Assembly: GCF_012275375.1 (NCBI RefSeq)
Contig: NZ_JAAZQJ010000008.1
Coordinates: forward strand, 1 to 64,000
Length of the DNA stretch: 64,000 bases
Direction of reading: 5' to 3'
Source: Dyella sp. SG609
GTDB lineage: Bacteria; Pseudomonadota; Gammaproteobacteria; Xanthomonadales; Rhodanobacteraceae
Shown here piece by piece: positions 1-7,985 of the stretch. Made by a program: the position numbers and the translations under genes. How positions within the stretch are numbered: the stretch's first letter is position 1; the number at the start of each line of letters is the position of its first letter. Under the pieces are notes generated by a model. It did not search any database, was not told the origin of the DNA, and was given only the letters and a program-made list of their open reading frames with translations.

Positions 1-160
1 CTCTTTGGTTACTTTCTCTTTGAGCCAGCAAAGAGAAAGTGACTCGGGCGCCGGCAGGCGTCCGAAATGCCCGCTGCATAAGCGGCCAAGTCGCGGTAAC
101 GCAAAAACCAGGCGACACCGCAAAAGTATCCCGCCCTACGCCAGGCCAACAAGCAAAGCG
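1..160 (+). repeat. Partial, diverged copy of the modular hairpin repeat
   Basis: The stretch carries a 15-bp hairpin (arms 8-22 and 29-43, one T-G wobble) like the hairpins at 7166-7201 and 25966-25999. A tail at 91-155 aligns with 7251-7315, sharing the ATCCCG-CCTACGCC core. The copy ends at the stop codon of the NTF2-like gene (161-163), as the full copies do at eda and at the first RND gene. The window edge cuts off the other end. No protein-coding content is supported here. Confidence 0.7.
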
Positions 161-535
161 TCACTCACTAAAATCAGCGATATAAACCAACTTACCCTCG
201 CTGACGCGATATTCGCTGCGCCCAGTCAGCGCAATAGTCTGCCCCGCCCGCACCCCATTCGGCAGATCGATGGCAAAAGTGCCATCGAACAAAATATCCG
301 CAGTGGCGGCATCCCCACCATGCTCCCGGAATGCCGTGATGATCTGCCGCCGCGCCGAAAACAAATGCAGCGAACTCTCCGCCAGATGGCGCAACTCAGC
401 CACCCCCTGAGTGCGCACACTCAATACACCCTTGGTGTAATTCTCGAACACCACGCCGGCATGCATCGTATCGAGCATGGCCGGCACGTCCATGCGGTTG
501 TAAGCGGCGAGGTAGCGATCGATCAGGTCGCGCAT
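161..535 (-). CDS. NTF2/SnoaL-like small protein
   Basis: This 124-residue protein begins MRDLIDRYLAAYNRMD, a typical first helix of the NTF2/SnoaL cone fold. It continues with the expected pattern of a short helix followed by a curved sheet (FENYTKGV, ILFDGTFAID, ALTGRSEYRV). Family members are small cofactor-free enzymes or ligand-binding proteins. No catalytic residues can be assigned, so the function is unknown. I chose the ATG at 535; an upstream TTG at 592 would add 19 residues of low-complexity sequence. No clear ribosome binding site is visible. A hairpin repeat abuts its stop codon. Confidence 0.7.
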   Translation of the reverse strand: MRDLIDRYLAAYNRMDVPAMLDTMHAGVVFENYTKGVLSVRTQGVAELRHLAESSLHLFSARRQIITAFREHGGDAATADILFDGTFAIDLPNGVRAGQTIALTGRSEYRVSEGKLVYIADFSE

Positions 536-616
536 AGGAGAATCCGGAGTCGGTATGGAAAGGGCGGGCGCGTAGCCCGCCAAGCATAGCAACTCGCGGA
601 CGCCCGCCGGCGGGCC

Positions 617-2203
617 TTACTTGACGTTGTCGGTCTCGCCGATAAATCGCGCCACGTTGTCGTGCAGCTTCTTCAGCGAGTCCTCGTGCGCGTAGACCAT
701 ATGGCCCGACGGATACCACTCGTAGGAGATGTTCTTCTGCAGCGAGGCGGGAATCGGCAGGTGGCGCATCTCGTAGTCGGCCGCGAAGTACGGCGTGGCC
801 AGGTCGTAATAGCCGCCATGCAGGGACACGCGCAGATTCGGGTTGGTCTTCATCGCCTTGGCGAGATCCGGCATCACGTTGATCGGGCGCTCGCCGTCGC
901 CGCCGGGGCGGCGGAAGTCCCAGTTGTCGATCGAGGCGAACAGCCGGTACTGCTGGCCGTCGCCGTACTTCAGCTGCTTGCGCACGTAGTCGTTGAACGC
1001 GGCGACATAGGCGGCACTGATCGCCGAGGACTGCGGGTCGTACTCGGAGTCCTTGCTCAGCGGATCGAGCGACGGGCCGGAGAAGCGGCCATCCAGGCGG
1101 CCGGTGGTGACGCCGCCGTCGGATTGCAGCTGCTGCTCGAACATGCCGCCGGTGACGCGCAGGTCGGCCTTCAGCAGATAGGCCACCGGCAGGCCGGTGT
1201 ACTGGTGCAGCTTCTCCGCCACCGCCTGCTTGCGCGCGTCGTCGAGGCGGCTGCCGGCCATTAGCGCCTGGGCATAGTCGTTCAGCGCGAACTGTTCCAC
1301 TTCGCGCAGGAACGGCTCCAGCGCGGCCGGCTGCTGCGGCAGGCGGTGGTGGTAGAACGCCGTCGCGGCGAAGGTGGGCAAGGCCACGACATAGGGCACG
1401 TCGATGCCCGGGTTGGTCTCCGGACCGTCGATGCTGGTATCGAAGTTGAGGATCTGCGACAGCAGGATCACGCCGTTGAGATCGACGCTGGACTGGTTCT
1501 CTAGGATATTGGCCAGCACCGCCGAGCGCGTGGTGCCGTAGCTTTCGCCGAACAGGTACTTGGGCGAATTCCAGCGGCCGTAGGTGGACAGGAACTGCGT
1601 GATGAACTGCGCGAAGGCATGGCCGTCGCCGTCCACGCCGTAGACCTCCTTGCGGCGCTCCTTCATCTGCTCGTCGCGCTTGCTCTTGTCCTCGTCCGCG
1701 GCGATCAGGCGGCTGAAACCCGCACCCGGCGCGTCGATGAAGACCAGGTCCGACGCATCGAGCAGGCTGTAGTCGTTGTTGACCAGGCCGTAGGGCGCGG
1801 CGGGCGTGTGGCTGTCGTCGGACGTGACCACGCGCCTGGGCCCGAACGCGCCCATGTGCAGCCACACCGTGGCCGAGCCCGGGCCGCCGTTGTAGATGAA
1901 GGTGACCGGCCGCTTGCCGGCGTCGGCGCCTTTCTTGAAGTACGCCGTGTAGAACATGCTGATCTGCGGCTCGTGCTCCTTGTCACCCTTGCCGTGGATG
2001 ATCAGGGTGCCGGCCACTGCCTTGTAGTCGATGCTCTTGCCTTCCACGCGCACGGAGCCGGTGCTCTCCGACGACTGCGGCTGCAGCAGCGCGGCGTCGG
2101 GTTTGCTTTCCTGGGGCTTGTCCTTGTCCTGCTTGTCGGCGGCCAGCGCCGAACCGGCGAGCAGCAGGGAGGCCAGGGCGGCGGCCAGGGGGAGCGTGCG
2201 CAT
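617..2203 (-). CDS. Secreted S10 family serine carboxypeptidase-like peptidase
   Basis: This 528-residue protein has a signal peptide (residues 1-21, ending ALA) and a charged linker rich in Lys and Asp. The alpha/beta-hydrolase domain carries the S10 hallmarks: the oxyanion-site motif YNGGPGSA near residue 105, and the nucleophile motif GESYGTT with Ser221. The C-terminal part holds the expected His in a PSGHMVY segment near residue 500. S10 enzymes remove C-terminal residues from peptides; bacterial members are periplasmic or secreted and few have been studied. The ATG at 2203 follows AAGGAA at suitable spacing. The DMT exporter gene lies 86 bp upstream on the same strand, but co-transcription is uncertain. 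Confidence 0.88.
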   Translation of the reverse strand: MRTLPLAAALASLLLAGSALAADKQDKDKPQESKPDAALLQPQSSESTGSVRVEGKSIDYKAVAGTLIIHGKGDKEHEPQISMFYTAYFKKGADAGKRPVTFIYNGGPGSATVWLHMGAFGPRRVVTSDDSHTPAAPYGLVNNDYSLLDASDLVFIDAPGAGFSRLIAADEDKSKRDEQMKERRKEVYGVDGDGHAFAQFITQFLSTYGRWNSPKYLFGESYGTTRSAVLANILENQSSVDLNGVILLSQILNFDTSIDGPETNPGIDVPYVVALPTFAATAFYHHRLPQQPAALEPFLREVEQFALNDYAQALMAGSRLDDARKQAVAEKLHQYTGLPVAYLLKADLRVTGGMFEQQLQSDGGVTTGRLDGRFSGPSLDPLSKDSEYDPQSSAISAAYVAAFNDYVRKQLKYGDGQQYRLFASIDNWDFRRPGGDGERPINVMPDLAKAMKTNPNLRVSLHGGYYDLATPYFAADYEMRHLPIPASLQKNISYEWYPSGHMVYAHEDSLKKLHDNVARFIGETDNVK

Positions 2204-2289
2204 CGGAGTTCCTTCGGGGAGGGGCTTGGAGTCCCCGAGCTTAGGCGCTGCAAGTGCCGGCTTTCACACGCCAGAAGTCATGCCTGCGC

Positions 2290-3144
2290 TCAGCCGCGCG
2301 TGGCCAGCACGATCGCCACGGCGGCCAGCGCCACGCCGGCCAGATTGAGCCGGCTGAGCTTTTCGCGGAAGGCGAGCGTGCCGACCAGGGCGCCCAGCGC
2401 CACCACGCCGAGGTTCATCGCCGCAAAAACCAGCGACGGTCGGTCGGCCAGGGCCTGGTGGGCGCGCACGTAGAACACGATGTTGCCGAAGTTGGCCAGG
2501 CCCAGCAGCAGGCCGGCCAGCGCATCGCGCACGGTGAAACGCATGCGCCCCGTGATGCGGCGGCCGAGCTGGATCGCGAACGCCACCACCAGGGCCAGCG
2601 CGAACATCGCCTGCAGCGAAGCGGCGAACGGCGTGCCGGCCTGGGCCACGTGCTTGAACAGGATGTCGATCGCGGCGAAGCCCACGAACACGATCAGGGG
2701 CCACCACCATGCGGCGCTCGCTTCCGCCTCGTCCGCGCCGCCGCGCCACACCATGCAGGCCATGGCGACCAGGCCGACGCCGATGCCGGCCAGCTTGAAG
2801 GCGCTGGCCGCTTCGCCGAACAGCAGGAAGGCCGCCAGCAGCGACACGATCAGCGACAACCGCTGCGCCGCGTCGCTGCGCACGATGCCGGCATGGCGCA
2901 CCGAGGCGGCCAGCGCCAGGAAGATCACCGGCAGCAGCAGGCCCAGGCCGACGAAGCCGATCCACGGCGCACCGGGCCGCGCCAGCGCGTCGAGCGAGGG
3001 ATGGAACACCCAGGCGGTGAGCGCGCTGGTGGCCACGTAGTTCCAGGCGACCGCCTGCCCCACGTCGACGCCGTGGCGCCGCGCCAGTTTCAGCAGGACG
3101 GACACCAGCACGCTGCAGCCGATGGCGAGGAGGATGTAGAGCAT
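2290..3144 (-). CDS. DMT superfamily (EamA-like) transporter
   Basis: This 284-residue integral membrane protein has about ten hydrophobic helices in two halves, the EamA pattern of the drug/metabolite transporter superfamily. The first helix runs LLAIGCSVLVSVLLKLARR. The second half contains the typical GALVGTLAFREKLSRLNLAG segment, where a Glu follows the exporter helix. Family members export metabolites or amino acids, or act as permeases; the substrate cannot be told. It lies 54 bp after the GlxA-type regulator on the same strand, which might make it a target. The ATG at 3144 has no strong ribosome binding site. Confidence 0.82.
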   Translation of the reverse strand: MLYILLAIGCSVLVSVLLKLARRHGVDVGQAVAWNYVATSALTAWVFHPSLDALARPGAPWIGFVGLGLLLPVIFLALAASVRHAGIVRSDAAQRLSLIVSLLAAFLLFGEAASAFKLAGIGVGLVAMACMVWRGGADEAEASAAWWWPLIVFVGFAAIDILFKHVAQAGTPFAASLQAMFALALVVAFAIQLGRRITGRMRFTVRDALAGLLLGLANFGNIVFYVRAHQALADRPSLVFAAMNLGVVALGALVGTLAFREKLSRLNLAGVALAAVAIVLATRG

Positions 3145-3198
3145 GGGTCGATGCCGGCGGGGAACGGGGCGCAGCTTAGCGGCGATGGGGCCGCTTCT

Positions 3199-4197
3199 CT
3201 ATGCCCGCTGCCCCGCCAGCGCGAATCGCTCGCGGTAGCGCGCCGGGCTGAGCTTGATCGCGCGGCGGAAATGATGCCGCAGCGTATCGGCGCTGCCGAA
3301 GCCGCAGCGGTCGGCGATCTGCTCCACCGCCAGGTCGCTGCCTTCCAGCAGCTCGCGCGCCCGCGCCAGGCGTTCGTGCACCAGCCATTGCTTGGGCGAA
3401 TGCCCGGTGGCTTCCTCGAAGCGGCGCAACAGCGTGCGTTCGCTCATGCGCGCGCGTTCGGCCAGCACGCTGATCGGCAGCGGCTGGTCGAGGCGGCGGC
3501 GCATCCATTCCAGCAGCGTGCCCAGGGCGGCGCCTTGTTCCGGCAGCGGCGCCGGGATGAATTGCGCCTGGCCGCCGTCGCGATGGGTCGGCACCACCGC
3601 GCGGCGCGCCACCTGGTTGGCGATGCGCGGGCCGTAGTCGCGGCGGATCAGATGCAGCGACAGGTCGATCGCCGCGGCGCTGCCGGCGGAGGTCATCACC
3701 CTGCCTTCGTCGACATAGAGCACGTCGGGTGCGAGCCGGATGAGCGGATAGCGCGCCGCGAGCGTCTCCGCGTAGCGCCAGTGCGTGGTCGCCGCGCGAT
3801 CGTCGAGCACGCCAGCGGCGGCGAGCACGAACACGCCGGAGCAGAACGACAGCAGGCGCGCGCCACGCTTGTGCGCCGCGCGCAGGGCATCGAGCAAGGC
3901 GGGCGGCGGCGCGGCATCGGCGCCGCGCCAGCCGGGGACGATGATGGTGCCGGCACGGGACAGGCCTGCCAGCCCGGCATCCGCCTGCACGCTGAGGCCG
4001 CCGGCTGCGCGCATCGCGCCGCGATCCACGGCGCAGGAGGTGAAGCGGTACCAGCTGTCCAGTTCGGGCCTGGCGATGCCGAACATCTCCACCGCGATGC
4101 CGTACTCGAAGGTGCACAGGCCGTCGTACACCAGCGCCGCCACGTTGCGGTTGGCGGGGCCGGTCGGAGTGCTCGCACGCTTTGGCGGTTTCTTCAT
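3199..4197 (-). CDS. GlxA/FtrA family AraC-type transcriptional regulator
   Basis: The 332-residue protein has two domains. Residues about 20-190 form a DJ-1/PfpI-like domain with the elbow motif SFCSGVFVLAAAG and a following ATTHW segment. Residues about 230-325 form an AraC double helix-turn-helix (SERTLLRRFEEATGHSP, then IADRCGFGSADTLRHHFRR). FtrA-like regulators in this family are often next to a rhodanese gene, as here (divergent, 80 bp between starts). The ATG at 4197 (MKKPPKR) is preferred to one 7 codons upstream because the domain starts soon after it. The effector is unknown. Confidence 0.87.
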   Translation of the reverse strand: MKKPPKRASTPTGPANRNVAALVYDGLCTFEYGIAVEMFGIARPELDSWYRFTSCAVDRGAMRAAGGLSVQADAGLAGLSRAGTIIVPGWRGADAAPPPALLDALRAAHKRGARLLSFCSGVFVLAAAGVLDDRAATTHWRYAETLAARYPLIRLAPDVLYVDEGRVMTSAGSAAAIDLSLHLIRRDYGPRIANQVARRAVVPTHRDGGQAQFIPAPLPEQGAALGTLLEWMRRRLDQPLPISVLAERARMSERTLLRRFEEATGHSPKQWLVHERLARARELLEGSDLAVEQIADRCGFGSADTLRHHFRRAIKLSPARYRERFALAGQRA

Positions 4198-4277
4198 GAT
4201 GCCTGGCATTCTTGCCAATGTCGGCGGCGGCCGCCAGTGCCCACACTGGCACCATCCTCAGCACGGAGTACCGCCCC

Positions 4278-4676
4278 ATGAGCAGCGTCGTCCACCGCGT
4301 CCCCGCCGCCGCCAGCGCGCAGGCCCTGGCCCATTTCCAGGCGCGCCTGGGCTTCGAAACCGACTGCGCGGACGTGCACTACGCCACGCAGCACGAGGAC
4401 AAGGATTTCGTCCTGCTCGACGTACGCACGCCGACCCTGTACGCCGCCGGCCACGTGCCTGGCGCATTGAACGTGCCCACGCGCACCATCAGCGAGCAGC
4501 GCTTGAGCGAGTTCCCGGCCGATACGTTGTTCGTGGTGTATTGCGCCGGCCCGCATTGCAACGGCGCCAACAAGGCGGCGGTGAAGCTGGCGCAGCTCGG
4601 ACGGCCGGTGAAGGAAATGATCGGCGGGCTGACCGGATGGATCGACGAAGGCTTCGGTCTCGAACGCGGCGTGTAA
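4278..4676 (+). CDS. Rhodanese-like sulfurtransferase domain protein
   Basis: This 132-residue protein carries one rhodanese domain. Residues about 45-60 hold the DVRTPTLYAAGHVPGALNVP signature, with Asp-Val-Arg and the His-x-Pro-Gly-Ala segment. The active-site loop is CAGPHCNGANKAA (about residues 92-104), which has the catalytic Cys and a second Cys close by. The family moves sulfane sulfur or serves as a regulatory phosphatase-like fold. The ATG at 4278 follows GGAG; an upstream ATG at 4218 would overlap the divergent regulator's leader. Divergent pairing with a GlxA-type regulator suggests control by it. Confidence 0.86.
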   Translation: MSSVVHRVPAAASAQALAHFQARLGFETDCADVHYATQHEDKDFVLLDVRTPTLYAAGHVPGALNVPTRTISEQRLSEFPADTLFVVYCAGPHCNGANKAAVKLAQLGRPVKEMIGGLTGWIDEGFGLERGV

Positions 4677-4712
4677 ATAGCTGCCTTCACCATTGCTTCG
4701 GTACTCACGCTT

Positions 4713-4915
4713 GAATCCTTCTCCCTCCGGGAGCACGCGGGGAGGGCACAGGGATGTGCCCGGCTTTGAGGAGCGAGGAAGGTGGCGGCAGCCGGATGAG
4801 GGCTCGGCCGGAGCGGTGCACATTACTCTTGCGCTCCGCGCGTACCCTCACCCCAACCCCTCTCTCCCACGGGGACTACCTTCGGGTCGCCAGTGGGAGA
4901 GGGGCTCTGCATTGC
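4713..4915. repeat. Composite intergenic repeat with gggagagggg-type ends
   Basis: Within the 490-bp gap between the rhodanese and the M4 protease, one end reads ccttctccctccgggag and the other CCCTCACCCCAACCCCTC followed by a stem ending gtgggagagggg. The second part matches the outer module of the repeats at 6868 and 26260-26300. The rest of the gap (4916-5150) is the leader of the protease gene; I see no gene in it. Confidence 0.5.
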
Positions 4916-5166
4916 ATTACTTCGCGAGCATTTCTCGCCATCGAAATTCGATGCACATCACACCCGCCACTTACGCGAGCCTTGCGTGATCGACCCGTGA
5001 AGAACTTACGAAACATTCCTATGTTCTTGCGATGGATGCACCCGGAGGATAGCCGCGCTCAGGGGAGGGATCTCTAGGAAGCTTTCTTATCGGTGCCTGT
5101 TCGGCGGCATGCGCAACGCATGCGGCCGCGCTGCCCTTTTGCCCACTTTTATCCAGGAGTGTCGTG

Positions 5167-6777
5167 ATGTCTTTGAAGCCTTACGTCCTGAGCCTCTCCA
5201 TCGCCGCCGCGCTGACCGTCGCCGGCGGCGCGCAAGCTGCACGTTTCGATCATCTGGCCATTGCCGGCGTCGCCAAGGGTCTCGCCAAGCAGCAGCCTGC
5301 CGCGCTGCAGGCCGACAGCGACGACGCGTTCGAAGCGACCGATGTGATCGTCGATCCCGACGGCACGGAACACGTGCGCATGCAGCGCAGCTACCGCGGC
5401 CTGCCGGTGATCGGCGGCGACGTGGTCGTGCACAGCAACAACGGCCGCTTCCGCGAAGCCAGCCTCACCCTGCGCGGCCGCGGCCGCCCGAGCCTGTCGC
5501 CGCGCACCACGGCCGACGAGGCACAGCTTGCCGCCGGCAAGGATTTCAACGGCGAGATCGAGAGCATCGAGAGCCGCGGCCTGGTGATCTATGCGCGCGG
5601 CGCCAAGCCGGTGCTGGCCTATGAGGTGAACGTGCAGGGCGCGTCCGACACCTTCGGCACCGCCAACATGCGCTACTTCGTCGATGCCTCCAGCGGCAAG
5701 GTGCTGGACCGCTGGAACCTGTTCCAGACCATCGCCGCCAACGGCACCGGCAAGTCCCTGCTCGTGGGCAACGTGGGCATTGTCACCAACTCGGTGAGCG
5801 GCGGCTACCAGATGATCGATCCCTCGCGCGGCAACGGCTCGGTGTACGACGCGCAGGGCAAGAACGACACCTCGGCGAACCTGCGCAATGCCACGCTGTT
5901 CACCGACACCGACAACACCTGGGGCAACAACGCCGAGAGCGACCGCGCCACCGTGGCCGGCGACATCGCCTACGGCGTGTCCAAGACCTGGGACTATTAC
6001 AAGAACGTGCACGGCCGCAATGGCATCTTCAACGACGGCAAGGGCGTGAAGAGCTATGCCCACGTGAAGATCAATGTCGGCGGCGGCACTTACACCTCCA
6101 ACAACGCCGCCTGGAACGGCAGCGCGATGGAATACGGCGACGGCGGCACCACCTGGTTCCCGCTGGTGGCGGTGGACGTGGCCGGCCACGAGATGAGCCA
6201 TGGCGTGACGCAGGCCACTGCGGGCCTGGCCTATTCCGGCGAGTCCGGCGGCTTGAACGAAGCGAACTCCGACATCTTCGGCACCATGGTCGAGTACTAC
6301 GCCAACAACGGCACCGACGCCCCGGACTACCTGATCGGCGAGAAGATCTACCGCAGCAATCCCAACGGCACCACCGCGCTGCGCTACATGTTCAAGCCCA
6401 GCCTGGACGGCGCCTCGGCCGATTGCTGGAGCAGCTCGGTGGGTTCGCTCAACGTGCATTACAGCTCGGGCGTGGGCAACCACTTCTTCTATCTGCTGGC
6501 CGAAGGCGCCGTGGTACCCGCCGGCTTCGGCGCGGGCAGCTCGGCCAACCTGACGGCGGCGAAGCTGGTGTGCAACGGCAACACCGCGGCCGGCGGCATC
6601 GGGCGCGATGCGGCGCAGAAGATCTGGTATCGGGCGTTGACGGTGTATATGACGTCCAACACGAACTATGCCGCGGCACGGACGGCGACGCTGAAGGCGG
6701 CGGCGGATCTGTATGGCACGACGTCGACGCAGTATGCAGGTGTGGCTTCGGCGTGGAGTGCCGTCAGCGTCAACTGA
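5167..6777 (+). CDS. Secreted M4 (thermolysin-like) neutral metalloprotease
   Basis: The 536-residue preproenzyme has a signal peptide (about 1-26), then an FTP/PepSY-type propeptide (to about residue 190) that should act as chaperone and inhibitor. The M4 catalytic domain follows. The zinc site is HEMSH at residues 341-345 and Glu365 in GGLNEANSD, exactly 24 residues after His341 as in thermolysin. A HYSSGVGNHFFYLL segment supplies the catalytic His region. The product should be an extracellular neutral protease. ATG 5167 is chosen over GTG 5164 because AGGAG at 5155-5159 is well spaced. A strong terminator follows at 6803. Confidence 0.95.
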   Translation: MSLKPYVLSLSIAAALTVAGGAQAARFDHLAIAGVAKGLAKQQPAALQADSDDAFEATDVIVDPDGTEHVRMQRSYRGLPVIGGDVVVHSNNGRFREASLTLRGRGRPSLSPRTTADEAQLAAGKDFNGEIESIESRGLVIYARGAKPVLAYEVNVQGASDTFGTANMRYFVDASSGKVLDRWNLFQTIAANGTGKSLLVGNVGIVTNSVSGGYQMIDPSRGNGSVYDAQGKNDTSANLRNATLFTDTDNTWGNNAESDRATVAGDIAYGVSKTWDYYKNVHGRNGIFNDGKGVKSYAHVKINVGGGTYTSNNAAWNGSAMEYGDGGTTWFPLVAVDVAGHEMSHGVTQATAGLAYSGESGGLNEANSDIFGTMVEYYANNGTDAPDYLIGEKIYRSNPNGTTALRYMFKPSLDGASADCWSSSVGSLNVHYSSGVGNHFFYLLAEGAVVPAGFGAGSSANLTAAKLVCNGNTAAGGIGRDAAQKIWYRALTVYMTSNTNYAAARTATLKAAADLYGTTSTQYAGVASAWSAVSVN

Positions 6778-6802
6778 GGTTGGCGAGTGATGGAGTGATA
6801 TG

Positions 6803-6831
6803 GCCGGCCCGGGTAACCGGGCCGGCTTTTT
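6803..6831 (+). terminator. Rho-independent terminator of the M4 protease gene
   Basis: A perfect 10-bp stem (6803-6812 with 6817-6826, GTAA loop) is followed by TTTTT at 6827-6831, 25 bp after the stop codon. Confidence 0.9.
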
Positions 6832-6867
6832 GCTGTCGCTCGATTCAAGGTTATGGCCAGCACCGAC

Positions 6868-7310
6868 CCCTCACCCCGACCCTCTCCCCGGAGGGGAGAG
6901 GGGGATGCAGCGCGCGGCGAAAATCGGGCGAAGAGCACGCGGCGCAGCCGCGGCGTTCCGCTTGTGCGCTTCTGCTCTTGATCTACCGGGTCCCCTTGGC
7001 GCCGGCGGTGAGGGCTGGACGAAAAGGCCCCGCAGGGGGCGAGGACAGGACGTCCTCGCCTTTTTGATCAGGGCATGGATGCCCTGTCAAAAAGCCCGGC
7101 CAGCCCTCACGGACCCTCAGCAGCTGCGCTGCTGAGGGCGCCAAGCAGGGTGCCCTTTCTTCTTGGTTACTTCTTCTTTGGGCACGCAAAGAAGAAGTAA
7201 CTCGCCCCGCGGCAGCGGGGCGAAGCACTCGCCGTAGGCGAGACACCCACGCGTCAACGCAACAACCGAGCGATACCGTTACTGGATCCCGGCCTACGCC
7301 GGGATGACGA
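6868..7310 (+). repeat. Full copy A of the modular hairpin-rich interspersed repeat
   Basis: About 440 bp that recur inverted at 25765-26302. In order the copy has: a CCCTCTCCCC hairpin (6880-6902); long-range stems 6995-7003/7137-7145 and 7008-7018/7100-7110 that enclose hairpins 7039-7059, 7060-7094 and 7114-7138; a perfect 15-bp hairpin 7166-7201; GC hairpins at 7203-7222 and 7229-7243; and an ATCCCGG-CCGGGAT hairpin near 7286-7305. It ends at the eda stop codon (7311). No transposase or credible reading frame is present. Confidence 0.85.
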
Positions 7311-7964
7311 TCAAGGGCGAGCCTTGAGCTGCGCTGCCTCACGCGCCAGCGCCTCGATCCCTGCCCAGTCGCCAGACTTCAACTTATCCACCGGCGTAAG
7401 CCACGACCCCCCCACGCAAACCACATTCGGCAGCGAAAGGAATTCCGGCGCACTCGCCAGGCTGATACCGCCAGTCGGGCAAAAACGAATCTGCGGCAGC
7501 GGACTAGCCCAAGCACCGAGCAGCTTGTGGCCGCCCGCCGGCACCGCCGGAAAAAACTTCAAATGGCGATAGCCACGTTCCAACAGACTCATCGCCTCAG
7601 ACGCAGTCGCCACACCCGGCAGCAAAGGCAGGTCGCTGTCGTCGGCCGCCGCCAGCAACTTCGGCGACACACCCGGCGACACCGCGAACCTCGCGCCAGC
7701 CTGCCGCGCATTCTCCAGATCCCGCGGCGTCAGCACCGTACCCACGCCCACCACGGCACCCTCCACCTCCGCGGCGATCGCGCGGATCGCCTCCAGCGCC
7801 GCCGGCGTACGCAAAGTCACCTCGATCGCCGGAATCCCGCCGGCCACCAGCGCGCGCGCCATCGGCACGGCCGCCTTGGCATCGTCGATGATCACCACCG
7901 GCACCACCGGCGCCAGGCGTAGAGTGGCTTCGACTTGCTGCTGCTTGGTTTCGATGAGACTCAT
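7311..7964 (-). CDS. eda: 2-dehydro-3-deoxy-6-phosphogluconate (KDPG) aldolase
   Basis: This 217-residue TIM-barrel aldolase splits KDPG into pyruvate and glyceraldehyde 3-phosphate, the last Entner-Doudoroff step. Visible motifs are PVVPVVIIDDA, the catalytic Glu in AIEVTLRTPAALEAI, GVGTVLTP, and the Schiff-base Lys in RHLKFFPA. PTGGIS supplies phosphate binding. Length is normal for the family. AGGA lies at good distance from the ATG at 7964. It starts 21 bp after edd, so the two are almost certainly one transcript. The modular repeat begins directly at its stop codon. Confidence 0.95.
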   Translation of the reverse strand: MSLIETKQQQVEATLRLAPVVPVVIIDDAKAAVPMARALVAGGIPAIEVTLRTPAALEAIRAIAAEVEGAVVGVGTVLTPRDLENARQAGARFAVSPGVSPKLLAAADDSDLPLLPGVATASEAMSLLERGYRHLKFFPAVPAGGHKLLGAWASPLPQIRFCPTGGISLASAPEFLSLPNVVCVGGSWLTPVDKLKSGDWAGIEALAREAAQLKARP

Positions 7965-7985
7965 GGGGAATCCTGGGAAGAAAGG

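Noticed and set aside
5-589. Plus-strand open frame at the left edge
   Set aside because: It runs through the diverged repeat and antisense to the NTF2-like gene; its translation has no recognisable features.
6868-7310. Interspersed repeat as an insertion sequence
   Set aside because: No transposase frame, no clear terminal inverted repeats and no target duplication were seen. The element is better described as a modular non-coding repeat.
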